A stretch of DNA of 64,000 nt from Desulfobulbus alkaliphilus. GTDB taxonomy: Bacteria > Desulfobacterota > Desulfobulbia > Desulfobulbales > Desulfobulbaceae. The notes under the pieces were generated by a model. That model ran no database searches. It was given only the letters and a program-made list of their open reading frames with translations, and was not told where the DNA came from. Made by a program: the position numbers and the translations under genes. The DNA is taken from positions 62,001-126,000 of the forward strand of contig NZ_JAFFQC010000005.1 of assembly GCF_016918545.1 (NCBI RefSeq), in the 5' to 3' direction. Within the stretch, counting starts at the first letter, position 1. Each line of letters begins with the position of its first letter. Below are positions 51,764 through 60,585 of this stretch, piece after piece.

Positions 51764-54268
51764 TCATGCGTGCAGGAGCCCCTGCAATTGACGCAGTAAC
51801 TCTTCGATACGGTATGGTTTGGTGATGACAGCACTGAAACCATAGCTTTTGTGGTCTGTCCGGATCGGGTCGTGGCAATACCCGCTTGAAACGATCACCT
51901 TGGCGTCCGGATCCAGATCCAGTATTTTTTGCGTTGCTTCCTTGCCTCCCATGCCGCCTGGAACCAGCAAATCCATGATGACCACGTCAAAGGGCTGCTC
52001 TGCTTGCTGTGCCTCGGCATATTTTATCAGGGCCTCTTCGCCGTCTCTAGTCAGTTCAACCGTATATCCGTACTTTTGCAAAGCGTTGGTCAGGATTTCA
52101 CCCACCATGTCGTGGTCATCCATGATCAGTATCTTGCCGGTCCCCTGCTGTGACAGCGACGGTAGTACGTTCACTGTGGTTGCGAGCGGAGGTGCGGCAG
52201 ATGCGGTGGAAACGTCGGACGCGGGCAGATAAAGGGTGAAGGTGGTACCGGACCCTGGTTGCGAACTGACGTCGATGTGGCCTCCGTGTTTTTTTACGAT
52301 CGAGTAGGTCGAGGCAAGGCCGAGGCCGCAACCTGTTTTCTTGGTGGTGAAATACGGATCAAAAATCTTATTGAGATATTCCTTGGCGATACCGCTTCCC
52401 TGGTCAGTAATGGATATCTGCACATACCTGCCGTGCTCAAGGGGTAGATCCTGTTGCGCATTGATGTGGACGTTTTGACACTGGACTGAAATGGTTCCGC
52501 CCTTGGGCATCGACTGGTCGGCATTAATGAGGATATTGGTGAGCGCCTGACCGATCTGGCTCTCGTCCGCCTCTATCGGCCACACATCGGCATCAATCCT
52601 GTATTCACAGGTCGATTGCGCTCCGCTCAAGGCAATCTGACCATAATTCTTGATCGTTTCGGTAACGGAAATTGATTTTTTCTCTGGAGCGCCACCCTGG
52701 GCAAAGGTGAGAAATTGTCGGGTGAGATCCTTGGCCTGCAAAGAGGCTGATTCAGCTGTCACCAGACGCTGATACGCGGCAGTATCAGGAGCCACCAGCA
52801 TTTTGGCAAAAGAGATGTTTCCCAGGATGACCATGAGAATGTTGCTGAAATTATGGGCCAGGGTGCCGGCAAACAGACTCAGGGATTCCAGGTTCTGAAT
52901 TTTGACGATTTCTTCATCAGCCTGCTTTCGCCTGCTGATCTCCTCATAGGTTCCCAATACTCCCAGCACCCGGCCATCTGTGTTGCGAAGCGGTACCTTG
53001 GTTGTAGAGAGCCATATTTTTCTGCCGTCTGGTGTGGTCTGGACCTCTTCATACTGTACTTTGGAACTTCCTGTTCGGATGATTTCCGCGTCATCCCGGC
53101 GATAACTCTCGGCCTGCTCGTGCCACCCCAGACTGTAATCATCACGGCCGATCAGTTCCTGCGGAGATCGGCATCCTGCATCCTCGGCAAAAAGCCGGTT
53201 ACATCCCAGGTATCGCAGATTGGTGTCTTTCCAGAAAATGCGAACCGGTATGGTATCCAGGACCAATTGGAGGAAATTCTGCGCTTCTCTGGTTTTTTGT
53301 TCGCTCTGCTGCAGCTCTTCTTCGGCCATTTTCCTTGCAGTGATATCAGTGAGCATGGCAAAGGACCCGACCACTCTGCCGAGATCATCCTTGCGCGCGG
53401 TGGCGCTGACAATAGTCCAGACAATATGTCCATCCTTGTGGCGTAAGCGGCGCTCATAGGTGCCGTTCAGACCCCGTTGACGTTCCTGGATGAGTTGGGC
53501 ATGGTCGTCTGTGTCTTCTGGCCAGATGAAATGATCAAAAGGGCGTCCCTCTATTTCGGCGGGTTCATAGCCAAGCAGTTCGGTGATATACGGATTGACA
53601 AAACTTGTCAGCCAGTCTCCATCCAAAACCCAGATGCCTTCCCTGGCGGTGTTGACAATCTCGCGGTATCGCGCTTCACTTTGGCGGAGCGCGGCTTCGG
53701 TTTCCTTTCGTTCTGTAATGTCGGTCAACACCACCCGGCACTCACGGGGCTTGCGGCTCCGGCCACCGTCCGTGGTTGCCAGGTGCGCCCAGAAAATCGT
53801 ACCATCCTCCTTCACCATGCGCAGTTCGCATTCGTCGGGTTCGCAGGAGCCGGCCTCCGGTTTATGGCGTAAGGTGAAAATGTCCCGGTCTTGTTCGCAA
53901 ATAAAGCGGATAAAGGGTTGGCTGTACATAGTGTCGCGGGCAATTCCCAGAAGATTGCAGGCCGTGAGGTTGGCTTCCAGGATCAGTCCCTGGCCCGAGA
54001 GGGTGCAGTAACCCACCGGTGCCAGGTCGTAGAGGTCGAAATAACGAGCCCGCGAATCATCAAGTTCCGCCTGGGCCTGACGTAATTTTTCGTTCTGCTT
54101 TTCCAGTTCTAATTGGTATGCGGCCAGTTCATGGAAGGTCAAGCGCATTTCTTCGGGCGTCGATGCATCGGCTTGTTCAGATGAATGTGTTCCACCCTCC
54201 CCAAGGCTCTTTTCCATGGACCCGCGCAGCGCGGCAAACTCTTTGTCCTGCTTTTTTGCGGAAGTCAT
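51764..54268 (-). CDS. Hybrid sensor histidine kinase, three PAS domains plus receiver
   Basis: An 834-residue soluble hybrid kinase. Order: N-terminal coiled coil, PAS at about 75-195, 200-315 and 325-450, a phosphoacceptor domain with H472 in GTLAHNFSNIL (Asn replaces the usual Asp after the His), HATPase_c with GCGLGLAST, then a receiver with MDLLVPGGMGGKEA and the conserved Lys in TKPYRI. The third PAS (LDTIPVRIFWKDTNLRYLG) is nearly identical to one in the kinase at 60586, so the two genes are paralogous modules. The ATG at 54268 has AGGAG 12 bp upstream. Confidence 0.9.
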   Translation of the reverse strand: MTSAKKQDKEFAALRGSMEKSLGEGGTHSSEQADASTPEEMRLTFHELAAYQLELEKQNEKLRQAQAELDDSRARYFDLYDLAPVGYCTLSGQGLILEANLTACNLLGIARDTMYSQPFIRFICEQDRDIFTLRHKPEAGSCEPDECELRMVKEDGTIFWAHLATTDGGRSRKPRECRVVLTDITERKETEAALRQSEARYREIVNTAREGIWVLDGDWLTSFVNPYITELLGYEPAEIEGRPFDHFIWPEDTDDHAQLIQERQRGLNGTYERRLRHKDGHIVWTIVSATARKDDLGRVVGSFAMLTDITARKMAEEELQQSEQKTREAQNFLQLVLDTIPVRIFWKDTNLRYLGCNRLFAEDAGCRSPQELIGRDDYSLGWHEQAESYRRDDAEIIRTGSSKVQYEEVQTTPDGRKIWLSTTKVPLRNTDGRVLGVLGTYEEISRRKQADEEIVKIQNLESLSLFAGTLAHNFSNILMVILGNISFAKMLVAPDTAAYQRLVTAESASLQAKDLTRQFLTFAQGGAPEKKSISVTETIKNYGQIALSGAQSTCEYRIDADVWPIEADESQIGQALTNILINADQSMPKGGTISVQCQNVHINAQQDLPLEHGRYVQISITDQGSGIAKEYLNKIFDPYFTTKKTGCGLGLASTYSIVKKHGGHIDVSSQPGSGTTFTLYLPASDVSTASAAPPLATTVNVLPSLSQQGTGKILIMDDHDMVGEILTNALQKYGYTVELTRDGEEALIKYAEAQQAEQPFDVVIMDLLVPGGMGGKEATQKILDLDPDAKVIVSSGYCHDPIRTDHKSYGFSAVITKPYRIEELLRQLQGLLHA

Positions 54269-54383
54269 TCGTATGGGATTCTCCTGTAAAGCCGCCGATT
54301 GCCCGGTGCTGGCGGCGGAATGGCGTGGCAGCTATGGACGTGGACACGCTATACTGCGTCTTCAATGAGTTGTAAAACGATTC

Positions 54384-54512
54384 CCTTGAATCCGTGACGG
54401 CGGCGATCATGTTGTGGATAAATAATCAGGGTATAAGTGAAGATACATTTTTCATAGAACGCCTTCACCCGCCGCCCTTCGGGGCGTCCGTTCGCACGCC
54501 CACGGATTCAGG
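54384..54512. repeat. Palindrome-ended intergenic element, copy 5 (full)
   Basis: A 129-bp copy: left end CCTTGAATCCGTGACGGCGG, right end CGCCCACGGATTCAGG, with CACCCGCCGCCCTTCGGGGC inside. It lies 116 bp upstream of the kinase start. The rest of the gap, 54513-54769, is AT-rich with no gene seen. Confidence 0.75.
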
Positions 54513-54769
54513 GTTTTGAATATTTAAGTTTACACTTGAACGATAGTAATATTCACAAAAAAACAGGAGATATCAATGAAGTATTAATAGGTATTTAAAG
54601 GGTATTTTATATACCTGCTTTGCGTAAAAAAGTAAAACGGGGATTACTGGAGGGCTGATTGTCCAAAAGGACGGAGCAACTTTATTCCTTGTTCTTCTGT
54701 TGAGCTTCTCGGTCGTTGCTGGTGGATTGTGCCGAAAGGTTCTGAGCAGGCCGGTTTACCGCCCTTGGT

Positions 54770-55714
54770 TCATCGATAAGGGTTTAAGGTCTGTGGAGAT
54801 TTATGGGGGTTGACGTGGATCAGTACATCTTCCACTTCCGGATGCTGCTCGATAATTGTCTGCTTGGCACGGTTCGCCAGGTGGTGGCCCTGCTCCACGG
54901 TGATATCACGGCGAACACTGATTTTCATATCAATATAGACAACAGGGCCGTGCAGACGGCCTTTCACCTCCTGAACCTCCATGATGCCGGGAATCGCTGC
55001 CGTTGTTTTTTCGATATCGTCCATCATTTCCTGTTTAGGGGCCTGATCCATCAGGTCTTTGATTGCTGACCAGTAAATGCCCACTGCTGCCCAGGCAATC
55101 ATCAGGGCGACGATGATACCGGCGACGGGATCAAGGAAAGGATACCCCAGCAGGGCGCCGCCGATACCGGCCAGAGCGGCGATGGAGGAGAGGGCGTCGG
55201 TGCGGTGATGCCAGGCGTCCGCTTTGACGGCAACGCTGTTGATCCGTCTCCCTACCCGAATCGTGTAGTGGTACATCCCTTCCTTGACCACAATCGAGAG
55301 GGCCGCCGCCCAGAGAGCGGCGGTGGTGGGAATGCTGATCTCCGCTTGTTGAATGACCTGATAAGCAGTCCAGGCAATCCCGACCGCCGCGGCCATCAGC
55401 ATGATGGCAACAATTTTCGCGGCAATTGACTCGGCCTTGGCATGGCCGTAGTGGTGGTTCTCATCCGCCGGCAGTTGCGAGTATTTCAGACCACCGAGGA
55501 CCACCAGAGAGCTCATGACATCGGACAGGGAATGAAAAGCGTCGGCAATCAAGGCAATACTGCCGGAAACAACCCCGACAGCTCCCTTGAACAGAGCCAG
55601 CACTATATTGCCGATAATGCCCACCCAGGTGGCCAGTCTTCCGGCTCGGTACCGCTGCTGCTTGTCGTGATCAGTCTGTTTCATTTGCAATGGCCTGGCG
55701 GTGGGGTTCTGCAT
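54770..55714 (-). CDS. Cation diffusion facilitator (CDF) efflux transporter
   Basis: A 314-residue inner-membrane transporter exporting divalent metals (zinc, iron or cobalt type) against protons. Six transmembrane helices are visible, including IALIADAFHSLSDVMSSLVV with the first H-x3-D metal site, HHYGHAKAESIAAKIV, and VKADAWHHRTDALSSIAAL with the second. The cytoplasmic C-terminal domain (TAAIPGIMEVQEVKGRL, VEQGHHLANRAKQTII, DVLIHVNPH) is the dimerising metal sensor. I keep the start at 55714 (GGAG about 10 bp upstream); 55684 is the alternative. The CMD-family gene precedes it by 35 bp. Confidence 0.9.
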   Translation of the reverse strand: MQNPTARPLQMKQTDHDKQQRYRAGRLATWVGIIGNIVLALFKGAVGVVSGSIALIADAFHSLSDVMSSLVVLGGLKYSQLPADENHHYGHAKAESIAAKIVAIMLMAAAVGIAWTAYQVIQQAEISIPTTAALWAAALSIVVKEGMYHYTIRVGRRINSVAVKADAWHHRTDALSSIAALAGIGGALLGYPFLDPVAGIIVALMIAWAAVGIYWSAIKDLMDQAPKQEMMDDIEKTTAAIPGIMEVQEVKGRLHGPVVYIDMKISVRRDITVEQGHHLANRAKQTIIEQHPEVEDVLIHVNPHKSPQTLNPYR

Positions 55715-55749
55715 GTGCGGCAGGACTCCGTGCCGGGTTCAAGCCGGTC

Positions 55750-56082
55750 TCAGCGGCCTGCGGATTCCTGTTCCAGGATGTCTTGGGCCCAGGATATGGC
55801 CGCCATGCTTTGCGGAAACCCGATGGTTGACACAAGCAGCAGCAGGGTGTGGGTGATTTCTTCGGGACGTGCTCCGGCCTGTAGTGCCCGGCGGGTGTGT
55901 GATCGGACCGATCCTTCCGAATGGTTGGCTGCCGCTGCCGCCAACTGGATCAACTGGGTGGTCTTCTCATCAAGGGGACCGGTGGTGCGCAGCGTGGTGC
56001 CGAGGTGCTCGACCGCTTGGAAAACTTCGGGAAATTGTTTGCGAATCTTTTCGTAAAACAGAGGTTTGCTGGTGTCGGTCAT
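55750..56082 (-). CDS. Carboxymuconolactone decarboxylase (AhpD-like) family protein
   Basis: A 110-residue CMD-domain protein. LDEKTTQLIQLAAAAANHSE, SVRSHTRRALQAGARPEEIT and THTLLLLVSTIGFPQSMAAI follow the CMD helical pattern. The two redox Cys of the AhpD C-x-x-C motif are absent (NHSEGSVRSH), so it is probably not a peroxidase partner. Start 56082 with CAGGAGA upstream, in preference to the in-frame ATG at 56109. Cotranscribed with the CDF gene. Confidence 0.8.
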   Translation of the reverse strand: MTDTSKPLFYEKIRKQFPEVFQAVEHLGTTLRTTGPLDEKTTQLIQLAAAAANHSEGSVRSHTRRALQAGARPEEITHTLLLLVSTIGFPQSMAAISWAQDILEQESAGR

Positions 56083-56326
56083 GGTGTTCTCCTGATTTGG
56101 TTGCAACACAGTGGAGTCGTTTCAGAGTTCGGTACTATGAAAAAAATGGACATCCGGTGTGCTGGTTTCGTGCATACTGTATCTTTCTGTTTTTTTACAA
56201 TATTTCATGGACTGTGCATTTTGCAATTGTACTAAGTTATCGGGTAAAATACACGGTCCATGCTCTTGTAACGAGGAAAAAATGATGAACAAAATACAGG
56301 GGCTCAGTCTGTATCGCTTCTCTGTT

Positions 56327-56361
56327 CCTGAATTCGTGAGCGTTCATCCAGCCGTCACGGT
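56327..56361. repeat. Miniature, degenerate copy of the palindrome-ended element
   Basis: CCTGAATTCGTGAGCG is joined directly to ATCCAGCCGTCACGG, i.e. a left and a right end of the family with the middle lost and a few mismatches. It lies just before the truncated 5' end of the DUF6765 gene. Confidence 0.45.
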
Positions 56362-56379
56362 TGTCGACCGGACAGCCCG

Positions 56380-57114
56380 GTGGCCCGCCAGATGGTCCGC
56401 GAGACCATTGTCGATCAGGATCGACCCTACGGTCTCCATCGCCTGGGGGTGGCCATGCATGTGTATGCCGACACCTGGTCGCATCAGGGTTTTGCCGGGG
56501 TGCTGCATACAATCAACAGGGTGAGTTATGCCAGGGAGACCGGTGATTCAGGGGTTTTTTCCTCCGGTCTTGCCTCCTTTATAAACGAGGTTCTCAACAG
56601 GACGGTTCCTCCCCTGGGGCATGCCCGGGCCAACGTCCTTCCTGATATTCCCTTTCTCGAGTGGCAGTATCGCAATGGTCACAGGGAACTCATCGTTCGC
56701 AACAATGCCGAGCAGTTCTGCCAGGCCGCGGAATGGATGTACCGGGCTATGAAACGCTACCTGCTCCGCGATCCATTTGCCGAGGTTGGTGGAATCGAAC
56801 AGCAGGATATGGACAAGATCCGGAATCTGTTCACCGGACTTAAGGAAAGAAGCGGCAGTAAGCGACATGCGGCCTGGATCCGGACCATTGCCGAAAACCC
56901 TTTTAGTTTCGGCGCCGAGGAAGTGGCCTATCCGGGTAAGGGTCCTGGTTCCTGGAAAGAGCAGGCTCTGGGCAGTGCTCTGGATCAACCGCTCTATCGA
57001 TGGGATCCCGGTTTTCTCAAAAGCAACTGGAAGCTGTTTCATGATGCCCTGCAGGCGCATCGATTGTACGTCATCAATGATTTGCTGCCCCGATATGGAA
57101 TTTGTGCGGCCTGA
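56380..57114 (+). CDS. DUF6765-type protein, 5'-truncated
   Basis: A 244-codon frame whose RLGVAMHVYADTWSHQGFAG, NVLPDIPFLEWQY and C-terminal FHDALQAHRLYVINDLLPRY fit DUF6765 proteins (function unknown). Those proteins normally begin with a conserved HYYGTYC-type segment rich in metal-ligand His/Asp about 60-80 residues before this point, and it is missing. The frame starts without a good ribosome site 18 bp after a miniature repeat copy. It is probably a truncated gene. It converges on the AsmA-like gene. Confidence 0.6.
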   Translation: MARQMVRETIVDQDRPYGLHRLGVAMHVYADTWSHQGFAGVLHTINRVSYARETGDSGVFSSGLASFINEVLNRTVPPLGHARANVLPDIPFLEWQYRNGHRELIVRNNAEQFCQAAEWMYRAMKRYLLRDPFAEVGGIEQQDMDKIRNLFTGLKERSGSKRHAAWIRTIAENPFSFGAEEVAYPGKGPGSWKEQALGSALDQPLYRWDPGFLKSNWKLFHDALQAHRLYVINDLLPRYGICAA

Positions 57115-57140
57115 GGGGAGCGGATGAGCATGGGCACGCC

Positions 57141-60100
57141 TCACTGGCCACTGCCAAAGAGCCGCACCGAAGGAATATTGTCTTTGAGGGTGACGGCCAC
57201 GCTGAAGGGACGGCGACGGACGAAGAGTTCACCATTGAGCTGTTCACCGGCAAGCAACAGATCCGCGTCCAGTTCAATGCTGCCGGCATGGAGGACAGCT
57301 TGGAAATGCAGGCTCTTGGCCGTCATGGCAATATGGGCCCCTCCCGCAACCTTGGCCACATTGAGCATGCGGCCAAGCCAATGATCCCCTCTGGCTTGTT
57401 GAATAAAAAGTTGGGCCAGCAGACCGGTGTCACGCATGTACAGACTGAGGTCGGATTTCAGGGTCAATGGCTGCGCCCAGTGCAGAGAATTGTTGAACAG
57501 GTACAATTCTGCCCACCAATCCTCGCTGTACAGTTCATGCGCGTCCTGGAGAGTGACCTGATCAAGCCGGATCTGCGTGCCGGATGCGTCAAAGCGCATG
57601 GTCCGCACATCACCTCGGTTCAAGACCGCTTTGACCGATAAGCGGCCAGTCAGCAACTGCTCATCGATTCGCACCACGGAATCCATACTCTCCAGGAGAA
57701 TCTGTCCTGAGGCCTGGTCGCTCTCGAGGGTGAAATCAGCCTGCACCCATGCTTGACCACCGGTCAGTTCGATGCCCGCATCCACCGGCAGGTAGGCGTT
57801 GTAGACGCGAAGATCGGTGACTTCGGCGTGGTGGAGAGAGATCTTGGTTCTGGTCTGGAAGAGGGCCTCTTCAGGGGGCGTGTTCAGTTCCGGCAGGGAA
57901 CTCTCGAGGAAAAAACCCTGACCAGTGACATAATCGATTTCGTCCGCTTGCCTTCCCATATCAAAAAAAGGCAGTTGCACGCTCAAAAGAACGCCGGGCG
58001 CTTCCGTACTCCCTTGGCTGAGCAGATCAAGGATACCGGCCCCTGCTGCCCGGTATTTGAGAAAGTCGACGCTGAGATGTTCAGCATGCACGGCGATGCG
58101 ACTGGTCGGTGCCAATTGTTGCCGGCGCAGTTTGAGGTCGGCATGGAGCGTGCCGCTGCCGCGGATTCTGATGTCCTGTTCCCGGGGCATAAAGGAGTCG
58201 AGGAAGCCCAATTGCCCGATTTCGCCGCGGACAATCAGGTCAGCCTCCAGATCCGGGTTGGGTTGTTTGTTGATCTGCAGCCAATTGCGAACCTGAACCT
58301 TGTCAAAGGCCAGAGCGGTGTGTAAAGCCTCTCCTCCCTGTTCGGCAACGGCGTCAAGGGTCAAACGGCTGCCGGAAAGATCGAGTTTTTCACCATCGAA
58401 GGCGAGGTTGCGCAGATTGATGTCCAAGACCAGTTCGCCCAGGGAAACCTGATCAAAAAAACGGGTGGTAATGGCTTCGCCACGAGTTGATAACCAACCG
58501 GTAGCGTTGCGGCGGTCGAATTCGAAGCGGGCCTCGCTGGTTGCCGATCCTGACAGCAGTTGCAAAGGGAAATCATCGGCCAGGTAATACTGCAGGACAC
58601 TGAGGTCAGGTATCCGGGCTCTGGTCCACTCCAGGGACATTCGGGCGTATTCCGCCTCCATACGCATCCCTTTGAGAGGGGCCTGCAGAGCAAGGGAGAG
58701 TGCTGCTGATTCAAGCAGGAGTCGCGCGTCCGGACCCTGGTTCAGGTTCGCTTCGCTGAAATCGGCCCGCAGGTGCAGCAGGGACTGATCATCGAGCAGC
58801 AGGTGTTGGGCCACCACGGCTCCCTTACCTTTGACATGCAGATCCATGAAGCGGATACCGAGGTCATCGGCAATGATATCAGCCTGGCTGCCTGCGGCAA
58901 CTTCTCCCTGGGTCAGAATAAGATCCGCCTGTATCCGGCCTTGACCCGAGATCTGCATACCGCGCTGGTCAGGAAGCTGGTGGAGGAAGGTGTCAAGGAC
59001 ATCGAGACGATGCAAGGATGCCGACAAGACTATCCGACCATCCACGGGCAGGGGATCGGGAAAGCGCTGTTGTGGGTGGGCGGGCGGAGCCATCGTCATG
59101 GCATCGGATGTTGATGCCGCGGGGAAAAGATCGCCATAGGGTCGGGTCAGCTGCAGCCAGGCTTTTTCGAGAATCAGGGAAACCGTCGGCTGGTGAGGGG
59201 CCTGACGAAGGCCCGGATCCTCATTGGTCAAGGCCGATAGATGGAGGGTTCCACCGCTGAGATCAAGGCGCTGCCGGGCGAAATCGATTTTCATGGGCAG
59301 GTGAAGGCGCAGCTCGCCCTGGAGAGATTGGTCCAACAAGGTTATTTGGGTTGTCTTGCCGTCAAGACGAAAAGTTGCCTGGAGGTTGTCCTGCTCGAGG
59401 TCAATGCGGGCGTTGAGTTCAGCCAGGCCATGCTCAAGCTGCAGGGGAGAGGAAGGGGGCAGATACCTCGACAGAACGGCAATGTCTGGCATCACGGCGG
59501 CCTGCCATTCTATGGTCGTGGCCAATGGTTGAACCGGGTGGATCAGATCAGCACCGGGAAAAACACTGTTGAGGGAAAAGAGGGGACTGAAAAGAAACAA
59601 CTGATCCTCGGTTGTTTCACGCATCCAGGCATCGCGCAGGGTGATTTGCAAGGTCGTACCTATGCAGCTCTCTGCCAGGGAAGACACGGCCAGTTCAACT
59701 CTGCCTGCCCCTTCCAGTTGAAATATGCCGGCGGCCTGCACCGATTGCCCTGTTTTTTCCCGTTGCATGTCACTGTTGCTGTCCCGAGGCAAGTCGGCCT
59801 CATGCAGCCAGACACGGAGTTGTGGCGAATCCAGGCGGACGGAGCTGCCTTGCTGGAGGTCCCCCTCATCCAGGTTCAACTGGGCACTGAGACGGCCATG
59901 CCCGCCTATCCGCAACCAGGGTACTCCACGCAGATAGTCGTTCAACAGGTCCCAGGCATCGGCGTGGGCGTCAAAAGACAACGCCCCCGAAAGGCGGCGG
60001 ATCAGGTTGCCTATAAGTGGTTGAGGAAAAACCAAACCATGGAGATCAAGTCGGGTTATGCAGGTGAGGTCACGGCTCAGCAGCGTATCCTGGCGGAAGA

Positions 60101-60557
60101 CCGAGGCGTCGGACAAGTGCAGGCGGATACCGGTGAGATCGATGTGATCATGCCACCGGAGTGATTCGATGGTCAGGCCGCCTTCACCAACGAAACGGAA
60201 CTCGCCGATACGCAAGGTTTCAACTCCCCTGGCGTCCAGGTCACGGAAGCGCATCTGCCGGTGCCGGAAAAGCGACGTCAGTTCAAGGGTCACGGCGGCA
60301 TCGGCCAGAATCAGGCTGAAATCGCCCTGCTTGCTGTTTTGGTCCACTGTGAGTTGCCGCAGGCTGAGGCGACCCTGTGCGGACAAATCAGCTTCCTGCC
60401 AGGTGATTGTCAGCCCCGTGTGCTGAGAGATCTGGTGCTGCAGCCAATTGCTGTTGAGGAATAGGGGCAGGACGAGGAATACAGTGCCGAACAGCAGGGG
60501 GATCAATAGGGTGATCGCCCAAAGCCATCGGAATCGAGGCAGGTTGCTGAGAAGCAT
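57141..60557 (-). CDS. AsmA/YdbH-like intermembrane transport protein
   Basis: A 1138-residue protein. An N-terminal membrane anchor (LWAITLLIPLLFGTVFLVLP) is followed by about 1,100 residues of beta-rich repeats, with recurring phrases such as LDLSGGTLHLSAL, LDLSGSRLTLDAV, ISGQGRIQADLILTQGEV and IRGSGTLHADLKLRRQQL. This looks like the AsmA/TamB/YdbH groove proteins that bridge inner and outer membranes for phospholipid transport. Start 60557 lies 28 bp after the upstream kinase stop; a longer start at 60668 would overlap that gene by 83 bp. It is transcribed with the kinase. The subfamily is not certain. Confidence 0.65.
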   Translation of the reverse strand: MLLSNLPRFRWLWAITLLIPLLFGTVFLVLPLFLNSNWLQHQISQHTGLTITWQEADLSAQGRLSLRQLTVDQNSKQGDFSLILADAAVTLELTSLFRHRQMRFRDLDARGVETLRIGEFRFVGEGGLTIESLRWHDHIDLTGIRLHLSDASVFRQDTLLSRDLTCITRLDLHGLVFPQPLIGNLIRRLSGALSFDAHADAWDLLNDYLRGVPWLRIGGHGRLSAQLNLDEGDLQQGSSVRLDSPQLRVWLHEADLPRDSNSDMQREKTGQSVQAAGIFQLEGAGRVELAVSSLAESCIGTTLQITLRDAWMRETTEDQLFLFSPLFSLNSVFPGADLIHPVQPLATTIEWQAAVMPDIAVLSRYLPPSSPLQLEHGLAELNARIDLEQDNLQATFRLDGKTTQITLLDQSLQGELRLHLPMKIDFARQRLDLSGGTLHLSALTNEDPGLRQAPHQPTVSLILEKAWLQLTRPYGDLFPAASTSDAMTMAPPAHPQQRFPDPLPVDGRIVLSASLHRLDVLDTFLHQLPDQRGMQISGQGRIQADLILTQGEVAAGSQADIIADDLGIRFMDLHVKGKGAVVAQHLLLDDQSLLHLRADFSEANLNQGPDARLLLESAALSLALQAPLKGMRMEAEYARMSLEWTRARIPDLSVLQYYLADDFPLQLLSGSATSEARFEFDRRNATGWLSTRGEAITTRFFDQVSLGELVLDINLRNLAFDGEKLDLSGSRLTLDAVAEQGGEALHTALAFDKVQVRNWLQINKQPNPDLEADLIVRGEIGQLGFLDSFMPREQDIRIRGSGTLHADLKLRRQQLAPTSRIAVHAEHLSVDFLKYRAAGAGILDLLSQGSTEAPGVLLSVQLPFFDMGRQADEIDYVTGQGFFLESSLPELNTPPEEALFQTRTKISLHHAEVTDLRVYNAYLPVDAGIELTGGQAWVQADFTLESDQASGQILLESMDSVVRIDEQLLTGRLSVKAVLNRGDVRTMRFDASGTQIRLDQVTLQDAHELYSEDWWAELYLFNNSLHWAQPLTLKSDLSLYMRDTGLLAQLFIQQARGDHWLGRMLNVAKVAGGAHIAMTAKSLHFQAVLHAGSIELDADLLLAGEQLNGELFVRRRPFSVAVTLKDNIPSVRLFGSGQ

Positions 60558-60585
60558 AGTTTTTTTGCCGATGAATACAGGCCTC

